From NCBI GenBank assembly GCA_937898625.1, contig CALEJF010000010.1, forward strand, positions 48,902 to 112,901: 64,000 nt of DNA, in the 5' to 3' direction. Positions 35,168 to 42,860 of the stretch are shown one piece after another; the first letter of the stretch is position 1; every line of letters begins with the position of its first letter. The position numbers were made by a program, and so were the translations under genes. The notes beneath the pieces are model-generated. The model ran no database searches and was not told the DNA's origin. It saw only the letters and a program-made list of their open reading frames with translations. This DNA comes from an uncultured Clostridia bacterium. GTDB taxonomy: Bacteria; Bacillota; Clostridia; Oscillospirales; Acutalibacteraceae.

Positions 35168-36661
35168 ATGAATATTTTTGAAGCAATAAATTCTCTCGTA
35201 GAATATGGCGTTAGAGAAGAATTAATTGAAGAGGCGGACAAGGTCTGGGCAGTTAACCGTATCCTTGAAATTCTCCAGTTAGACAGTATGGAAACCGGTG
35301 CAGAAGTTAAAAGTAATAACCTTGAAGAAATCTTAAAGGTTATTCTCGACTTTGCAGTCAGTAAGGGACTTTGTGAGGACTCAATCGTATATAAAGATTT
35401 GTTTGACACAAAGGTAATGGGAGTGCTTACTCCAAGACCATCACAGGTTATTAAGACCTTTAATGATAAATATGCAGTTTCTCCAAAAGAGGCAACAGAC
35501 TATTACTATAACCTTGCTCTTAAAACTGACTATATCCGTGAATACAGAATTAAGAATGACGTTAAATGGGTAACAAGCACAGAGTATGGTGATATTGACA
35601 TCACAATCAACCTTGCAAAGCCTGAAAAAGACCCAAAGGCTATTGCTGCTGCAACAAAAATGGAGCAGAGTTCATATCCGACTTGTATGCTTTGTAAGGA
35701 AAACGAAGGCTATGCCGGTCGCGTTAATCACCCTGCGCGTCAAAATCACAGAGTTATCCCAATCTGCCTTGATGGTGTTGATGCATTTTTGCAATATTCA
35801 CCATATGTTTACTATAACGAGCATTGTATTGTTTTTGACGATGCACATACACCGATGAAAATATCTGAACATAAATTTAGAAGACTTTGCGATTTCATAA
35901 AGAAATTCCCACACTATTTTCTTGGCTCAAATTCTGATTTGCCAATCGCAGGTGGCTCAATTCTCACTCACGAGCATTTTCAGGGTGGCAGTTACGAATT
36001 TGCTATGGCAAAGGCTGATTATGAAGAAAAATTTACATTTGACGGATTCGAGGATGTTGAAGCAGGTATCGTAAAATGGCCAATGAGCGTTATCCGTCTT
36101 AAGAGTGAAGACACGGACAGAATGTGTACTCTTGCAGGTAAAATCCTTGCAACTTGGCGTGATTATACTGATGAAGAAGCATTTATCTATGCTTATACAG
36201 ATGGTCAGATTCACAACACAATTACACCGATTGCAAGATATAGAGATGGTAAATATGAATTAGACCTTGTTCTTCGTAACAACATTACAACAGAAGAATA
36301 TCCTGACGGCTTTTATCATCCGCATCCTGAATATCACCATATCAAGAAAGAGAATATCGGTCTTATTGAGGTTATGGGTCTTGCTGTTCTTCCTACTCGT
36401 CTTAAAACAGAAATGGCAATTTTAAAAGATGCAATTCTTGAGAACAAGGATATCACAGCAGACGAAAGAATCGCAAAACACGCTGAATGGGCAGATATGA
36501 TTAAGTCAAAATACAGCGATATCAATGCGGAAAACTGCGACGAGATTCTCCGTGACGAAATCGGTATTGTATTTACTGCAATTCTCGGTCAGTGCGGTGT
36601 GTTTGACCGTACAGAAGAAGGCAAAGCACAGTTTATGAAATTTATAAATAGTGTGAAATAA
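35168..36661 (+). CDS. galT: UDP-glucose--hexose-1-phosphate uridylyltransferase
   Basis: A 497-residue class II (Firmicutes-type) GalT. GVLTPRPSQVIKTFNDKY, CMLCKENEGYAGR, FDDAHTPMKIS and the active-site stretch GGSILTHEHFQGG are family hallmarks, and the His-x-His pair holds the uridylylated His. GFYHPHPEYHHIKKENIGLIEVMG is further support. It exchanges UMP between UDP-glucose and galactose-1-phosphate in the Leloir pathway. No galK or galE is adjacent. SD AAAGGAG precedes ATG 35168, and the gene has its own promoter and terminator. Confidence 0.95.
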   Translation: MNIFEAINSLVEYGVREELIEEADKVWAVNRILEILQLDSMETGAEVKSNNLEEILKVILDFAVSKGLCEDSIVYKDLFDTKVMGVLTPRPSQVIKTFNDKYAVSPKEATDYYYNLALKTDYIREYRIKNDVKWVTSTEYGDIDITINLAKPEKDPKAIAAATKMEQSSYPTCMLCKENEGYAGRVNHPARQNHRVIPICLDGVDAFLQYSPYVYYNEHCIVFDDAHTPMKISEHKFRRLCDFIKKFPHYFLGSNSDLPIAGGSILTHEHFQGGSYEFAMAKADYEEKFTFDGFEDVEAGIVKWPMSVIRLKSEDTDRMCTLAGKILATWRDYTDEEAFIYAYTDGQIHNTITPIARYRDGKYELDLVLRNNITTEEYPDGFYHPHPEYHHIKKENIGLIEVMGLAVLPTRLKTEMAILKDAILENKDITADERIAKHAEWADMIKSKYSDINAENCDEILRDEIGIVFTAILGQCGVFDRTEEGKAQFMKFINSVK

Positions 36662-36678
36662 AGTCTAAACAATCAGAA

Positions 36679-36714
36679 AACGGAGGGTGAAAAATCACTC
36701 TCCGTTAGTTTTTT
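36679..36714 (+). terminator. galT terminator
   Basis: Stem AACGGAG..TGA / TCA..CTCCGTT (36679-36706) followed by AGTTTTTT. Confidence 0.85.
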
Positions 36715-36721
36715 ATAATAA

Positions 36722-36911
36722 TGAAATATTCTGTTAGCACAAAATGTGAAATAATACCCATGATATTGTGAAATATTTGGTTGCTACCGAATGTGAAATT
36801 AAATCCACTCGTCGTAAGACGAATTTTACTGTCCGTAGGACAATTTCACACACCATAGGTGTATTTCACCCACTACTCGGAGTGGATTTCATTGCAACGC
36901 AATGCGTTGCA
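36722..36911. repeat. Mini-hairpin array with GTGAAAT/ATTTCAC linkers
   Basis: Short hairpins are strung together by a conserved linker. Left half, linker GTGAAATATT-like at 36722, 36746, 36768 and 36793, with weak hairpins TGT/ACA and GGT/ACC. Right half, the reverse complement linker (ATTTTACT 36823, AATTTCAC 36842, ATTTCAC 36863, ATTTCAT 36886) with hairpins TCGTC-GTAA-GACGA, GTCC-GTA-GGAC, ACACC-ATA-GGTGT, CCACT/AGTGG and TGCAACGCA/TGCGTTGCA. The array fills the gap between the galT terminator and the stop codon of the convergent MFS gene, ending at the base before it. No coding potential is seen. Confidence 0.85.
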
Positions 36912-38351
36912 TCAATCCCACTCAGTTCCTGTAACCTTATCAAGGTCAATGCCTTTTGTGTCGTGAGTTTTCTTGATGAGTGCATAAATTGTAACAACAA
37001 AGCTTGGAACAAGAAGGCAAAGAGCAACTGTTCCGATTATGCCGTCGCCGAAAATAAGTGCCAAAACCATATTTGTAAGGAATCCGACAGCATATCCTGC
37101 AAAGCCTACAACAGTCTGTGCCGCAGTTGCAGATGAGCGGAGATTTGTTGGTGCAGATTCACTTGCCATCATAATAAGCACATCGTTTGTGGAGTAGTAA
37201 CTACCAACGAATGTACCGCAGAAGAAACCGATAATTTCAGGAGTTAAGAAGTTCATTCTTGCACCCAAAGCAAAGATTACAAAGGAAATAACGCAGTTTG
37301 TAGCAACTGTGATGGCCGCTGCTTTTCTGCCTTTTTTGTCGGAAATAAAGCCCATAATAACTTGTGAAAGAGCCATACCAATTGGATAAAGAACAAGTGC
37401 CTGACTAACTTCTTTAACACTTACAAGGTCTAGGAATTCTTTTGCATTTGAACCGTAAATACTCTGTGCATAACCGTGAGTGAGAATTGCCTGATAGTTC
37501 ATACTACCGATAACACCTATACCTGCAAGGGCGAAACAGATGAATACCCAGCGAAGCTGCTTGTGGTTAAAGCCGAATTTAAGGGCATCAATAACACCAC
37601 CCTGTGAATCCTGTGCAGATTTTCTCTGCTTTTCTGCTTGTAATTCCTCTTCTGTCATTTTAAGATAACGGATTCGTGAATCAATAAATGCGTCTGTTTC
37701 TCTTGCACAGAAAAGTGCAACAAGGGAAACCACAATGCCAACGACTGCAGGAATAAAATAAACATTACGCCATTCACTTGCAGTTGTCATTAACCAACGA
37801 CGAAGTAAAGGCACTAACATAACTGCCATATTGGCAAAGAACTTGACTACAGAATATGTTATTGCACGACTTTTGCTTGGTGCAGATTCCATAATATACA
37901 CAACATGCATATCGTGTGGCACAAAGAAAAGAATCATACAAGCACCAAGAAAATACATAATTACATTCTGTGAAAGGAAAATCACAAACATAGCAAGTGC
38001 CATACCGAATGTATTGATAATAAGAAATGTCTTTCTACCAAAACGGTCTGCCAATGGTCTGTAAAGAATACCGATAATCTGGAATGGGATTGCCACAATC
38101 TGTAAAAGATTGAGAAGTGTAACGGCACTTTCACTTTGGAAGAATGTGTTGGCAATTTCCGTCTGCATAAGAGAGCCGATTTGTGATGCAATTTCATCAA
38201 CGGCATAAATAAGAGCAATAATAAGTACAAGATACCAAAAATATGTATTACCCTTTGGTCTTGCTTTTTGCTTTTCCCAATATTTTAGTTCCTTTTCCTT
38301 GCGAAGTTGCTTTTTTGCTAACTTTTCAGGACTTAATTGCTTTGTTTTCAT
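36912..38351 (-). CDS. MFS permease
   Basis: A 479-residue major facilitator with about 12 membrane segments. The loop 2-3 motif appears as RPLADRFGRKTF and its counterpart after TM8 as GFISDKKGRKAA. A lysine-rich N-terminal extension (about 45 residues) and a charged central loop (residues 205-240) precede TM7. Motif and length agree with sugar or organic-acid transporters, and the position between galT and a GH13 glucosidase hints at a sugar, but this is inference. ATG 38351 follows GGGAGGAAAG. Confidence 0.88.
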   Translation of the reverse strand: MKTKQLSPEKLAKKQLRKEKELKYWEKQKARPKGNTYFWYLVLIIALIYAVDEIASQIGSLMQTEIANTFFQSESAVTLLNLLQIVAIPFQIIGILYRPLADRFGRKTFLIINTFGMALAMFVIFLSQNVIMYFLGACMILFFVPHDMHVVYIMESAPSKSRAITYSVVKFFANMAVMLVPLLRRWLMTTASEWRNVYFIPAVVGIVVSLVALFCARETDAFIDSRIRYLKMTEEELQAEKQRKSAQDSQGGVIDALKFGFNHKQLRWVFICFALAGIGVIGSMNYQAILTHGYAQSIYGSNAKEFLDLVSVKEVSQALVLYPIGMALSQVIMGFISDKKGRKAAAITVATNCVISFVIFALGARMNFLTPEIIGFFCGTFVGSYYSTNDVLIMMASESAPTNLRSSATAAQTVVGFAGYAVGFLTNMVLALIFGDGIIGTVALCLLVPSFVVTIYALIKKTHDTKGIDLDKVTGTEWD

Positions 38352-38464
38352 AATCTTTCCTCCCTATTAACTAATTGTATCACACTTAAATAGAAAAGCA
38401 AAGGAAAAACGGATAAAATATAATTAAAATAATAATGGTGAGTCTGTTAGGCAAGTCAATACGC

Positions 38465-38493
38465 TTGACTTTTGTATCTCAAAATGATATTAT
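38465..38493 (+). promoter_or_regulatory. Promoter upstream of the tRNA-Leu region
   Basis: TTGACT (38465-38470), 17-base spacer, TATTAT (38488-38493). An inverted repeat AAGTCAA / TTGACTT (38453-38471) overlaps the -35. It points at the truncated tRNA copy 22 bases downstream of the -10, while the full tRNA is 194 bases further on. Confidence 0.65.
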
Positions 38494-38507
38494 TATCAAG
38501 CGAAATC

Positions 38508-38536
38508 TACATATGCGGATGTGACGGAATTGGCAG
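38508..38536 (+). pseudogene. Duplicated 5' end of tRNA-Leu
   Basis: The 29 bases 38508-38536 are identical to 38702-38730: seven bases of leader plus the first 22 bases of tRNA-Leu. After GGCAG the sequence leaves the tRNA and enters a hairpin. It cannot give a functional tRNA. Confidence 0.9.
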
Positions 38537-38675
38537 TTTTTAGCCGAGCGCCTCCAGTGGAGGATGAAGCGAAGGCTAAAAAGGTGCAGCGGTCAAAATC
38601 TTTTCGCGCTCCAAGCGAAAAAAGATTTTGAGCACCGCAAATGTCACGTGGCACGTCGAAATATTTTTCGATACT
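38537..38675. repeat. Nested hairpins between the two tRNA-Leu 5' ends
   Basis: Three palindromes follow one another. First, TTTTTAGCC / GGCTAAAAA (38537-38582) with an inner CCTCC/GGAGG. Second, TCAAAATCTTTT / AAAAGATTTTGA (38592-38631) with an inner CGC/GCG and flanking GGTGC/GCACC. Third, TCGAAA / TTTCGA (38656-38671). No reading frame is credible. They look like small mobile palindromes inserted within or behind a broken tRNA copy. Confidence 0.75.
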
Positions 38676-38708
38676 GATTTTGCAAATAAAAGAACTAATA
38701 ATACATAT

Positions 38709-38796
38709 GCGGATGTGACGGAATTGGCAGACGTGCAGGCCTCAGACACCTGTGGATATTACTTCCTTGTGGGTTCAAGTCCCATCGTCCGCACCA
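38709..38796 (+). tRNA. tRNA-Leu (anticodon CAG)
   Basis: An 88-base gene with CCA encoded. Acceptor GCGGATG pairs with CGTCCGC (one G-T), the T arm reads GTGGG-TTCAAGT-CCCAT, and the long variable arm (GGA...TCC) marks a class II tRNA. The anticodon loop CTCAGAC gives CAG at 38743-38745. The anticodon stem CAGGC/ACCTG has a C-A mismatch next to the loop. Leu(CAG) decodes CUG. Confidence 0.93.
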
Positions 38797-38891
38797 AAAA
38801 CGGAGAAATCACTATTGTGTTTTTCTTCGTTTTTTTGTTTATTATTGATAAAAAAGGCGGAGTCAAGACCCCGCCATACCATTGGTATTAT

Positions 38892-40778
38892 TTATTTTAC
38901 TTTATAGATATTAACTTCGTATGCACGGAGTTTATCTGCTGTTGCAGGATAGTTTGAAAGCACGCACTCACCTTCTGCAGGTCTTGGGCGGTTTACAATA
39001 TTTTCTGTAAGGTTCATTTCAATATAGAACTTGCCCTCTGCACTTTCTCTGTAAAGGCAGAATGTTTTATCATTTGTTTTGAGTGGTTTAAAATCACCAT
39101 AAACAAGAGTTGCTTTGTTTTCCTTGCGAAGTGCCATAAGTGCTTTATAGTAATTGTAAGGACTAGTCTTATCTTCAAGTTGTGCCTTTACATTACATTC
39201 TTTATAGTCGCCATTTACACGAATCCAAGGTGTACCTGTTGTGAAACCTGCATTTTCGCTGTCGTCCCAACAAATTGGAGTTCTTGAATGGTCACGGCTA
39301 CCTGCCATAATAACTGCCCATGCTTCTTCAGGTGTTTTACCCTTTTCAACGAGTTCTGCATATTTGTTAATTGACTCAACATCACGCATTTCGCTCATAT
39401 CTTTGAACGCACAGTTCATCATACCAAGTTCTTCACCTTGGAAGATATATGGAGTTGCACGACCTGTAAGAAGAATTGCGCCAATAAGTTTTGAAAGTGG
39501 TTTTCTGAATTTAGGGTCAGGGTTAACCTTTGACACCATTCTTGGGTTATCGTGGTTTTCAATAACAAGTGTCGGCCAGGATGAGCCGTAGAGTGAAAGC
39601 TGATACTTTGTAAACATTTCCTTTAAGTATTTAAGGTCATATTTATAGTCATCCCATCTCTGCTTACCAGGAGTTTCAAGCTGGTCAAAAAGGAATGTTT
39701 CTCTGATTTCTTCACGGGAATCGTCAACAAGGTATTTAGCCATTTCAACACCGATACCGCCTGTTTCGCCAACACAGAATGATTCAGGGAATTTCTTGAA
39801 TGAATTCTCATTAAGCTCGTGAAGATACTCATGAAGTCTTGGTCCCCAGAAATAATGCTCGCCACCGTAACCGATAAATTCACCAACAAGTGGGTTACCG
39901 TCAGGAAGTCCTTCAACCTTTGAAATAAGGTTGATAACATCCATTCTGAAACCGTCAACACCTTTTTCGAGCCACCAGCATACCATTTCAGCAATTTCTT
40001 TTCTCATATCGGGATTTTCCCAGTTAAGGTCCATCTGTTTTGATGAGAAAATATGCATTGCCCATTCGTCAAGTTGTGGATAGTAATTCCAAGCAGAACC
40101 TGAGAAAACTGATGTCCAGTTGTTTGGTGGAATTCCGTCACCCTTACCTTTACGGAAGATGTAATAATCTTTATATTTTTCGTCCCCTGCCAAGGCTTTC
40201 TGGAACCATTCGTGTTCGTCAGATGTATGGTTTACAACAAGGTCCATAACAAGTTTCATACCGCGCTTATGAATTTCTTCGAGCATCTGGTCAAAATCAT
40301 CCATTGTGCCGAATTCCGTCATAATCTTGCGATAATCACGGATATCATAACCCATATCATCATTAGGTGAATCGTAAATTGGGCTTAACCAAAGCACATC
40401 AACACCTAAATCTTTAAGATAATCAAGTTTTGAGATTATACCCTGTAAATCACCGATACCGTCGCCGTTTGAGTCCATAAATGAACGAGGATAAATCTGA
40501 TAAATAACAGATTCCTTCCACCATTTAGGGTCAACCTCGTTTTTAGTAATAACCTTTTCAGGGGTATAGCTTAAAAGATTACAAATATGTTCAATAGTTT
40601 CCATAGGCATTTTATCGCCTAAAAGTTTTGGAATAGTTTTCAATTTCATTTTACCCACAAGTGGATTGTGGATAACCGCACCCGGAATACCTGTGTGGTA
40701 AGCAACCATTTCTATAAGGTCGTTACCGACAGGAGTGTTCAAAACATCTTTTAATGTACTTGCAGGAGTAATTTTCAT
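38892..40778 (-). CDS. GH13 alpha-glucosidase with an extra N-terminal helical module
   Basis: A 628-residue enzyme. From residue 85 it is a GH13 oligo-1,6-glucosidase/alpha-glucosidase: WWKESVIYQIYPRSFMDSNGDG, DLVVNHTSDEHEWF, the nucleophile Asp in GFRMDVINLISK, the acid Glu in FCVGETGGIG, and VIENHDNPR. It lacks a signal peptide, so it acts on imported oligosaccharides. The first 80 residues are an additional helical module (STLKDVLNTPVG ... MKLKTIPKLLG ... PMETIEHICNLL), not part of the usual 555-residue enzyme; it resembles small helical modules I recall in other clostridial glycosidases. ATG 40778 follows GAAAGGAAG. Confidence 0.93.
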   Translation of the reverse strand: MKITPASTLKDVLNTPVGNDLIEMVAYHTGIPGAVIHNPLVGKMKLKTIPKLLGDKMPMETIEHICNLLSYTPEKVITKNEVDPKWWKESVIYQIYPRSFMDSNGDGIGDLQGIISKLDYLKDLGVDVLWLSPIYDSPNDDMGYDIRDYRKIMTEFGTMDDFDQMLEEIHKRGMKLVMDLVVNHTSDEHEWFQKALAGDEKYKDYYIFRKGKGDGIPPNNWTSVFSGSAWNYYPQLDEWAMHIFSSKQMDLNWENPDMRKEIAEMVCWWLEKGVDGFRMDVINLISKVEGLPDGNPLVGEFIGYGGEHYFWGPRLHEYLHELNENSFKKFPESFCVGETGGIGVEMAKYLVDDSREEIRETFLFDQLETPGKQRWDDYKYDLKYLKEMFTKYQLSLYGSSWPTLVIENHDNPRMVSKVNPDPKFRKPLSKLIGAILLTGRATPYIFQGEELGMMNCAFKDMSEMRDVESINKYAELVEKGKTPEEAWAVIMAGSRDHSRTPICWDDSENAGFTTGTPWIRVNGDYKECNVKAQLEDKTSPYNYYKALMALRKENKATLVYGDFKPLKTNDKTFCLYRESAEGKFYIEMNLTENIVNRPRPAEGECVLSNYPATADKLRAYEVNIYKVK

Positions 40779-40811
40779 AAAATCTTCCTTTCACTGATAA
40801 ATAACTTAACT

Positions 40812-40840
40812 ATTATATAACACTTTTCCATAAATTTCAA
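40812..40840 (-). promoter_or_regulatory. Promoter of the GH13 gene
   Basis: On the minus strand TTGAAA (40840-40835), 17-base spacer, TATAAT (40817-40812). Confidence 0.82.
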
Positions 40841-40904
40841 CAGCATTGAAAATTATAGTTTTTTGTGATATAATTTTATTAATCTATAATGAAGGGATGT
40901 TTTT

Positions 40905-41996
40905 ATGAAAAAGATTTTAAGTATTTTACTTGCTGTTGTTATGATATTCAGCGCTATACCTCTATCATCATCTGCAAGTGAAGTAAAAACAGTTGCGCCA
41001 ATGACAATAACTGACGGAATCACAGATGTTTTCTATTTTATTAAAAATATTTTTGACTCAGTTTTAGGGCTTTTAGGTGGCGACAAGATAGTTAACATAA
41101 AAGAATTTACAGAAATGCCTTTTGAAGTGCCGGGACTTGAGGATGATTTTGTACCACAAGGTATTTGCTATGTTGAAGAATTAGGAACGTTTGCAATCAG
41201 CGGATATATGCCCAATGACAAAGATGGAAATGAGCGTTATTCAAGAATTTATCTTGTAAACCCCGAAACTAATGAAAGTAAAATGTTTATTATTGATAAG
41301 TTCACAGGTCACGCAGGCGGAATCGCATCGGACGGTAATGACATCTGGATTTCGTCAGGCGGCAGTTCAAGTTCTAATGGCAAGGTTTATCATTTTACAA
41401 CTGATATGTTTGCAAGTGAAAGTGGCTCAAAGGTAAAACATGACGGGTATTTTTCAGTGCCTGTTAAAGGCTCTGTTCTTTACTGTGACGGAGAAAAACT
41501 TTGGGTAAGTGAATTTTACAATAACGACAAAGATAGTAACAAGGTAAATGAAGCTCATCACAAGAGTTCAAATCACGCTTGGTCCTGCGGATATGATTTA
41601 CCATTAGATGTTGATTACTCTGCAAAAGAAACAAAAGCTCCCGATGTTATCCTTTCTATTCCTGATAAAGTTCAAGGTATGGCAATTACTGATGATGGTG
41701 AAGTGATTTTCAGTACATCTTACGGCAGAAGAAATGACTCCAAGATGCATATTTTCGAGTCATTTACAGAGTGGGACAGCGAAACTGTTTCTGTTTTTGG
41801 TGAAGATGTGCCTTTATATATTGCAAAGAAAAAGAACAGAATTACACGATTTAAAATGCCTACATTAATGGAAGGTCTTGATTATCACGATGGAAAACTT
41901 TATGTGATATTTGAATCAGGAGCAAATTCATATTCTGACGCAAAAGAGATTAACAAGTGCGTTTGGGAAATGGATATTGATGGTATTATCGATTAA
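40905..41996 (+). CDS. Secreted beta-propeller-like protein of unknown function
   Basis: A 363-residue protein with a signal peptide (MKKILSILLAVVMIFSAIPLSSSAS). The mature part has repeated short strands, including FVPQGICYVEELGTFAISGY, HAGGIASDGNDIWISSGG, KGSVLYCDGEKLWVSEFY and VQGMAITDDGEVIFSTSYGR. The repeats suggest a propeller of blades each with a DG-turn and a W/Y strand. A Trp-containing insertion near residues 215-245 is polar. No catalytic motif is obvious. SD AAGGGATG precedes ATG 40905. The stop is followed at 12 bases by a permease remnant. Confidence 0.7.
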   Translation: MKKILSILLAVVMIFSAIPLSSSASEVKTVAPMTITDGITDVFYFIKNIFDSVLGLLGGDKIVNIKEFTEMPFEVPGLEDDFVPQGICYVEELGTFAISGYMPNDKDGNERYSRIYLVNPETNESKMFIIDKFTGHAGGIASDGNDIWISSGGSSSSNGKVYHFTTDMFASESGSKVKHDGYFSVPVKGSVLYCDGEKLWVSEFYNNDKDSNKVNEAHHKSSNHAWSCGYDLPLDVDYSAKETKAPDVILSIPDKVQGMAITDDGEVIFSTSYGRRNDSKMHIFESFTEWDSETVSVFGEDVPLYIAKKKNRITRFKMPTLMEGLDYHDGKLYVIFESGANSYSDAKEINKCVWEMDIDGIID

Positions 41997-42008
41997 CAAT
42001 ATTGACTT

Positions 42009-42377
42009 ATGTCGGATATTCTTATTTCAAAAATGCCAAATGTTAAGTGGACCGTTGTTGCACTTTCACTTTTTGCAGGTATTGTTTCCGCATTTGTTGA
42101 TAATATCCCATACACAGCAACAATGCTTTCAATCGTCCCTGTTATTGCGGGAGATTTAGGAATGGAACCTACTGTTCTTTACTACGGACTTCTTTGTGGT
42201 GCTACTCTTGGTGGTAATCTTACACCAATTGGCGCTTATGCTAATATTGCAGGTATCGGTATTCTTCGCAAAGAAGGTCACGAGGTTAAGAGCACAACAT
42301 TTATGAAATACGGTGTACCATTTACAATGGCGGCAGTTATTACTGGATATCTCCTTCTTTGGGTAATCTGGGGATAA
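42009..42377 (+). pseudogene. C-terminal remnant of an ArsB/NhaD/SLC13-type permease
   Basis: A 122-residue open frame whose sequence matches only the C-terminal part of an ion permease of roughly 420 residues. It contains FAGIVSAFVDNIPYTATMLSIVP, LCGATLGGNLTPIGAYANI and a final membrane segment. The SAFVDNIPYT pair-motif is typical of the ArsB/NhaD (IT) superfamily. The sequence before it is the end of the propeller gene, so the N-terminal two-thirds are gone. The ATG lacks a proper SD. A deletion most likely joined this tail to the upstream gene. Confidence 0.78.
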
Positions 42378-42408
42378 CACCAAGTCATTTGTATATAATT
42401 GAGATAGT

Positions 42409-42445
42409 AAAGCCAGACTGTAAAAAATACAGTCTGGCTTTTACT
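42409..42445 (+). terminator. Terminator after the permease remnant
   Basis: A 14-bp perfect stem AAAGCCAGACTGTA / TACAGTCTGGCTTT (42409-42441) followed by TA-rich sequence. Confidence 0.88.
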
Positions 42446-42449
42446 ATAC

Positions 42450-42860
42450 AAAAAACTCCACATCAATGAGCAGGGTTACTAAGGACAGAAATAAATAGTC
42501 ATACATTGTGAGCCACTTTTTACAAGGTGTCTCACAATTTTTTTGATAAAAACTGACACTTTCAGGCTGAAAGTGTCATAGTGGGTTATATACTTTGAAG
42601 GCAATCAAGATAATCTGAAAACATTTTTTCGGTATGTATAAGTGATATTGCAAATTAAAATTTGCAGTGATATTTTTGATAAATCAAAAGTGATATTGAA
42701 GCTTCGTGGCTTCAGTGTTATTTTATTCGCCAAAGCTGTCCGAAGGACAATAACACTGTGCATAGCACAATAACACTGCGAAGCAATATAACTAGCCGCA
42801 AGGCGAATAAAACTGCCGAGTGTCCTTACGAACACTCGGCTAAGAGATGCGGAGTTTTTT
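42450..42860. mobile_element. Candidate MITE-like element holding a mini-hairpin array
   Basis: The segment is bounded by 15-base inverted ends, AAAAAACTCCACATC (42450-42464) and GATGCGGAGTTTTTT (42846-42860), differing at one base. It carries no gene. Inside are a hairpin with a T7 tail (GTGAG...CTCAC near 42515-42545), a perfect GACACTTTCA / TGAAAGTGTC stem near 42555, and the array described separately. The right end reaches into the stop codon of the LRR gene. No target-site duplication is obvious, so mobility is only inferred from the ends. Confidence 0.5.
42641..42840. repeat. Mini-hairpin array with AGTGATATT/AATAACACT linkers
   Basis: Linker AGTGATATT occurs at 42641, 42666 and 42689 and AGTGTTATT at 42714; the reverse complement AATAACACT is at 42749 and 42769, with variants at 42785 and 42805. 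Between linkers sit GCAAATT/AATTTGC, TTTGAT/ATCAAA, GAAGC/GCTTC, GTCC-GAA-GGAC, GTGC-ATA-GCAC, GC-GAA-GC, GCC-GCAA-GGC, and finally GCCGAGTGT/ACACTCGGC, which also looks like the minus-strand terminator of the LRR gene. The design matches the array at 36722-36911. Confidence 0.87.

Noticed and set aside
36722..36911. CRISPR array
   Set aside because: Linkers are 7-10 bases and the units are self-complementary; there are no uniform 25-40-base repeats or spacers and no cas genes.
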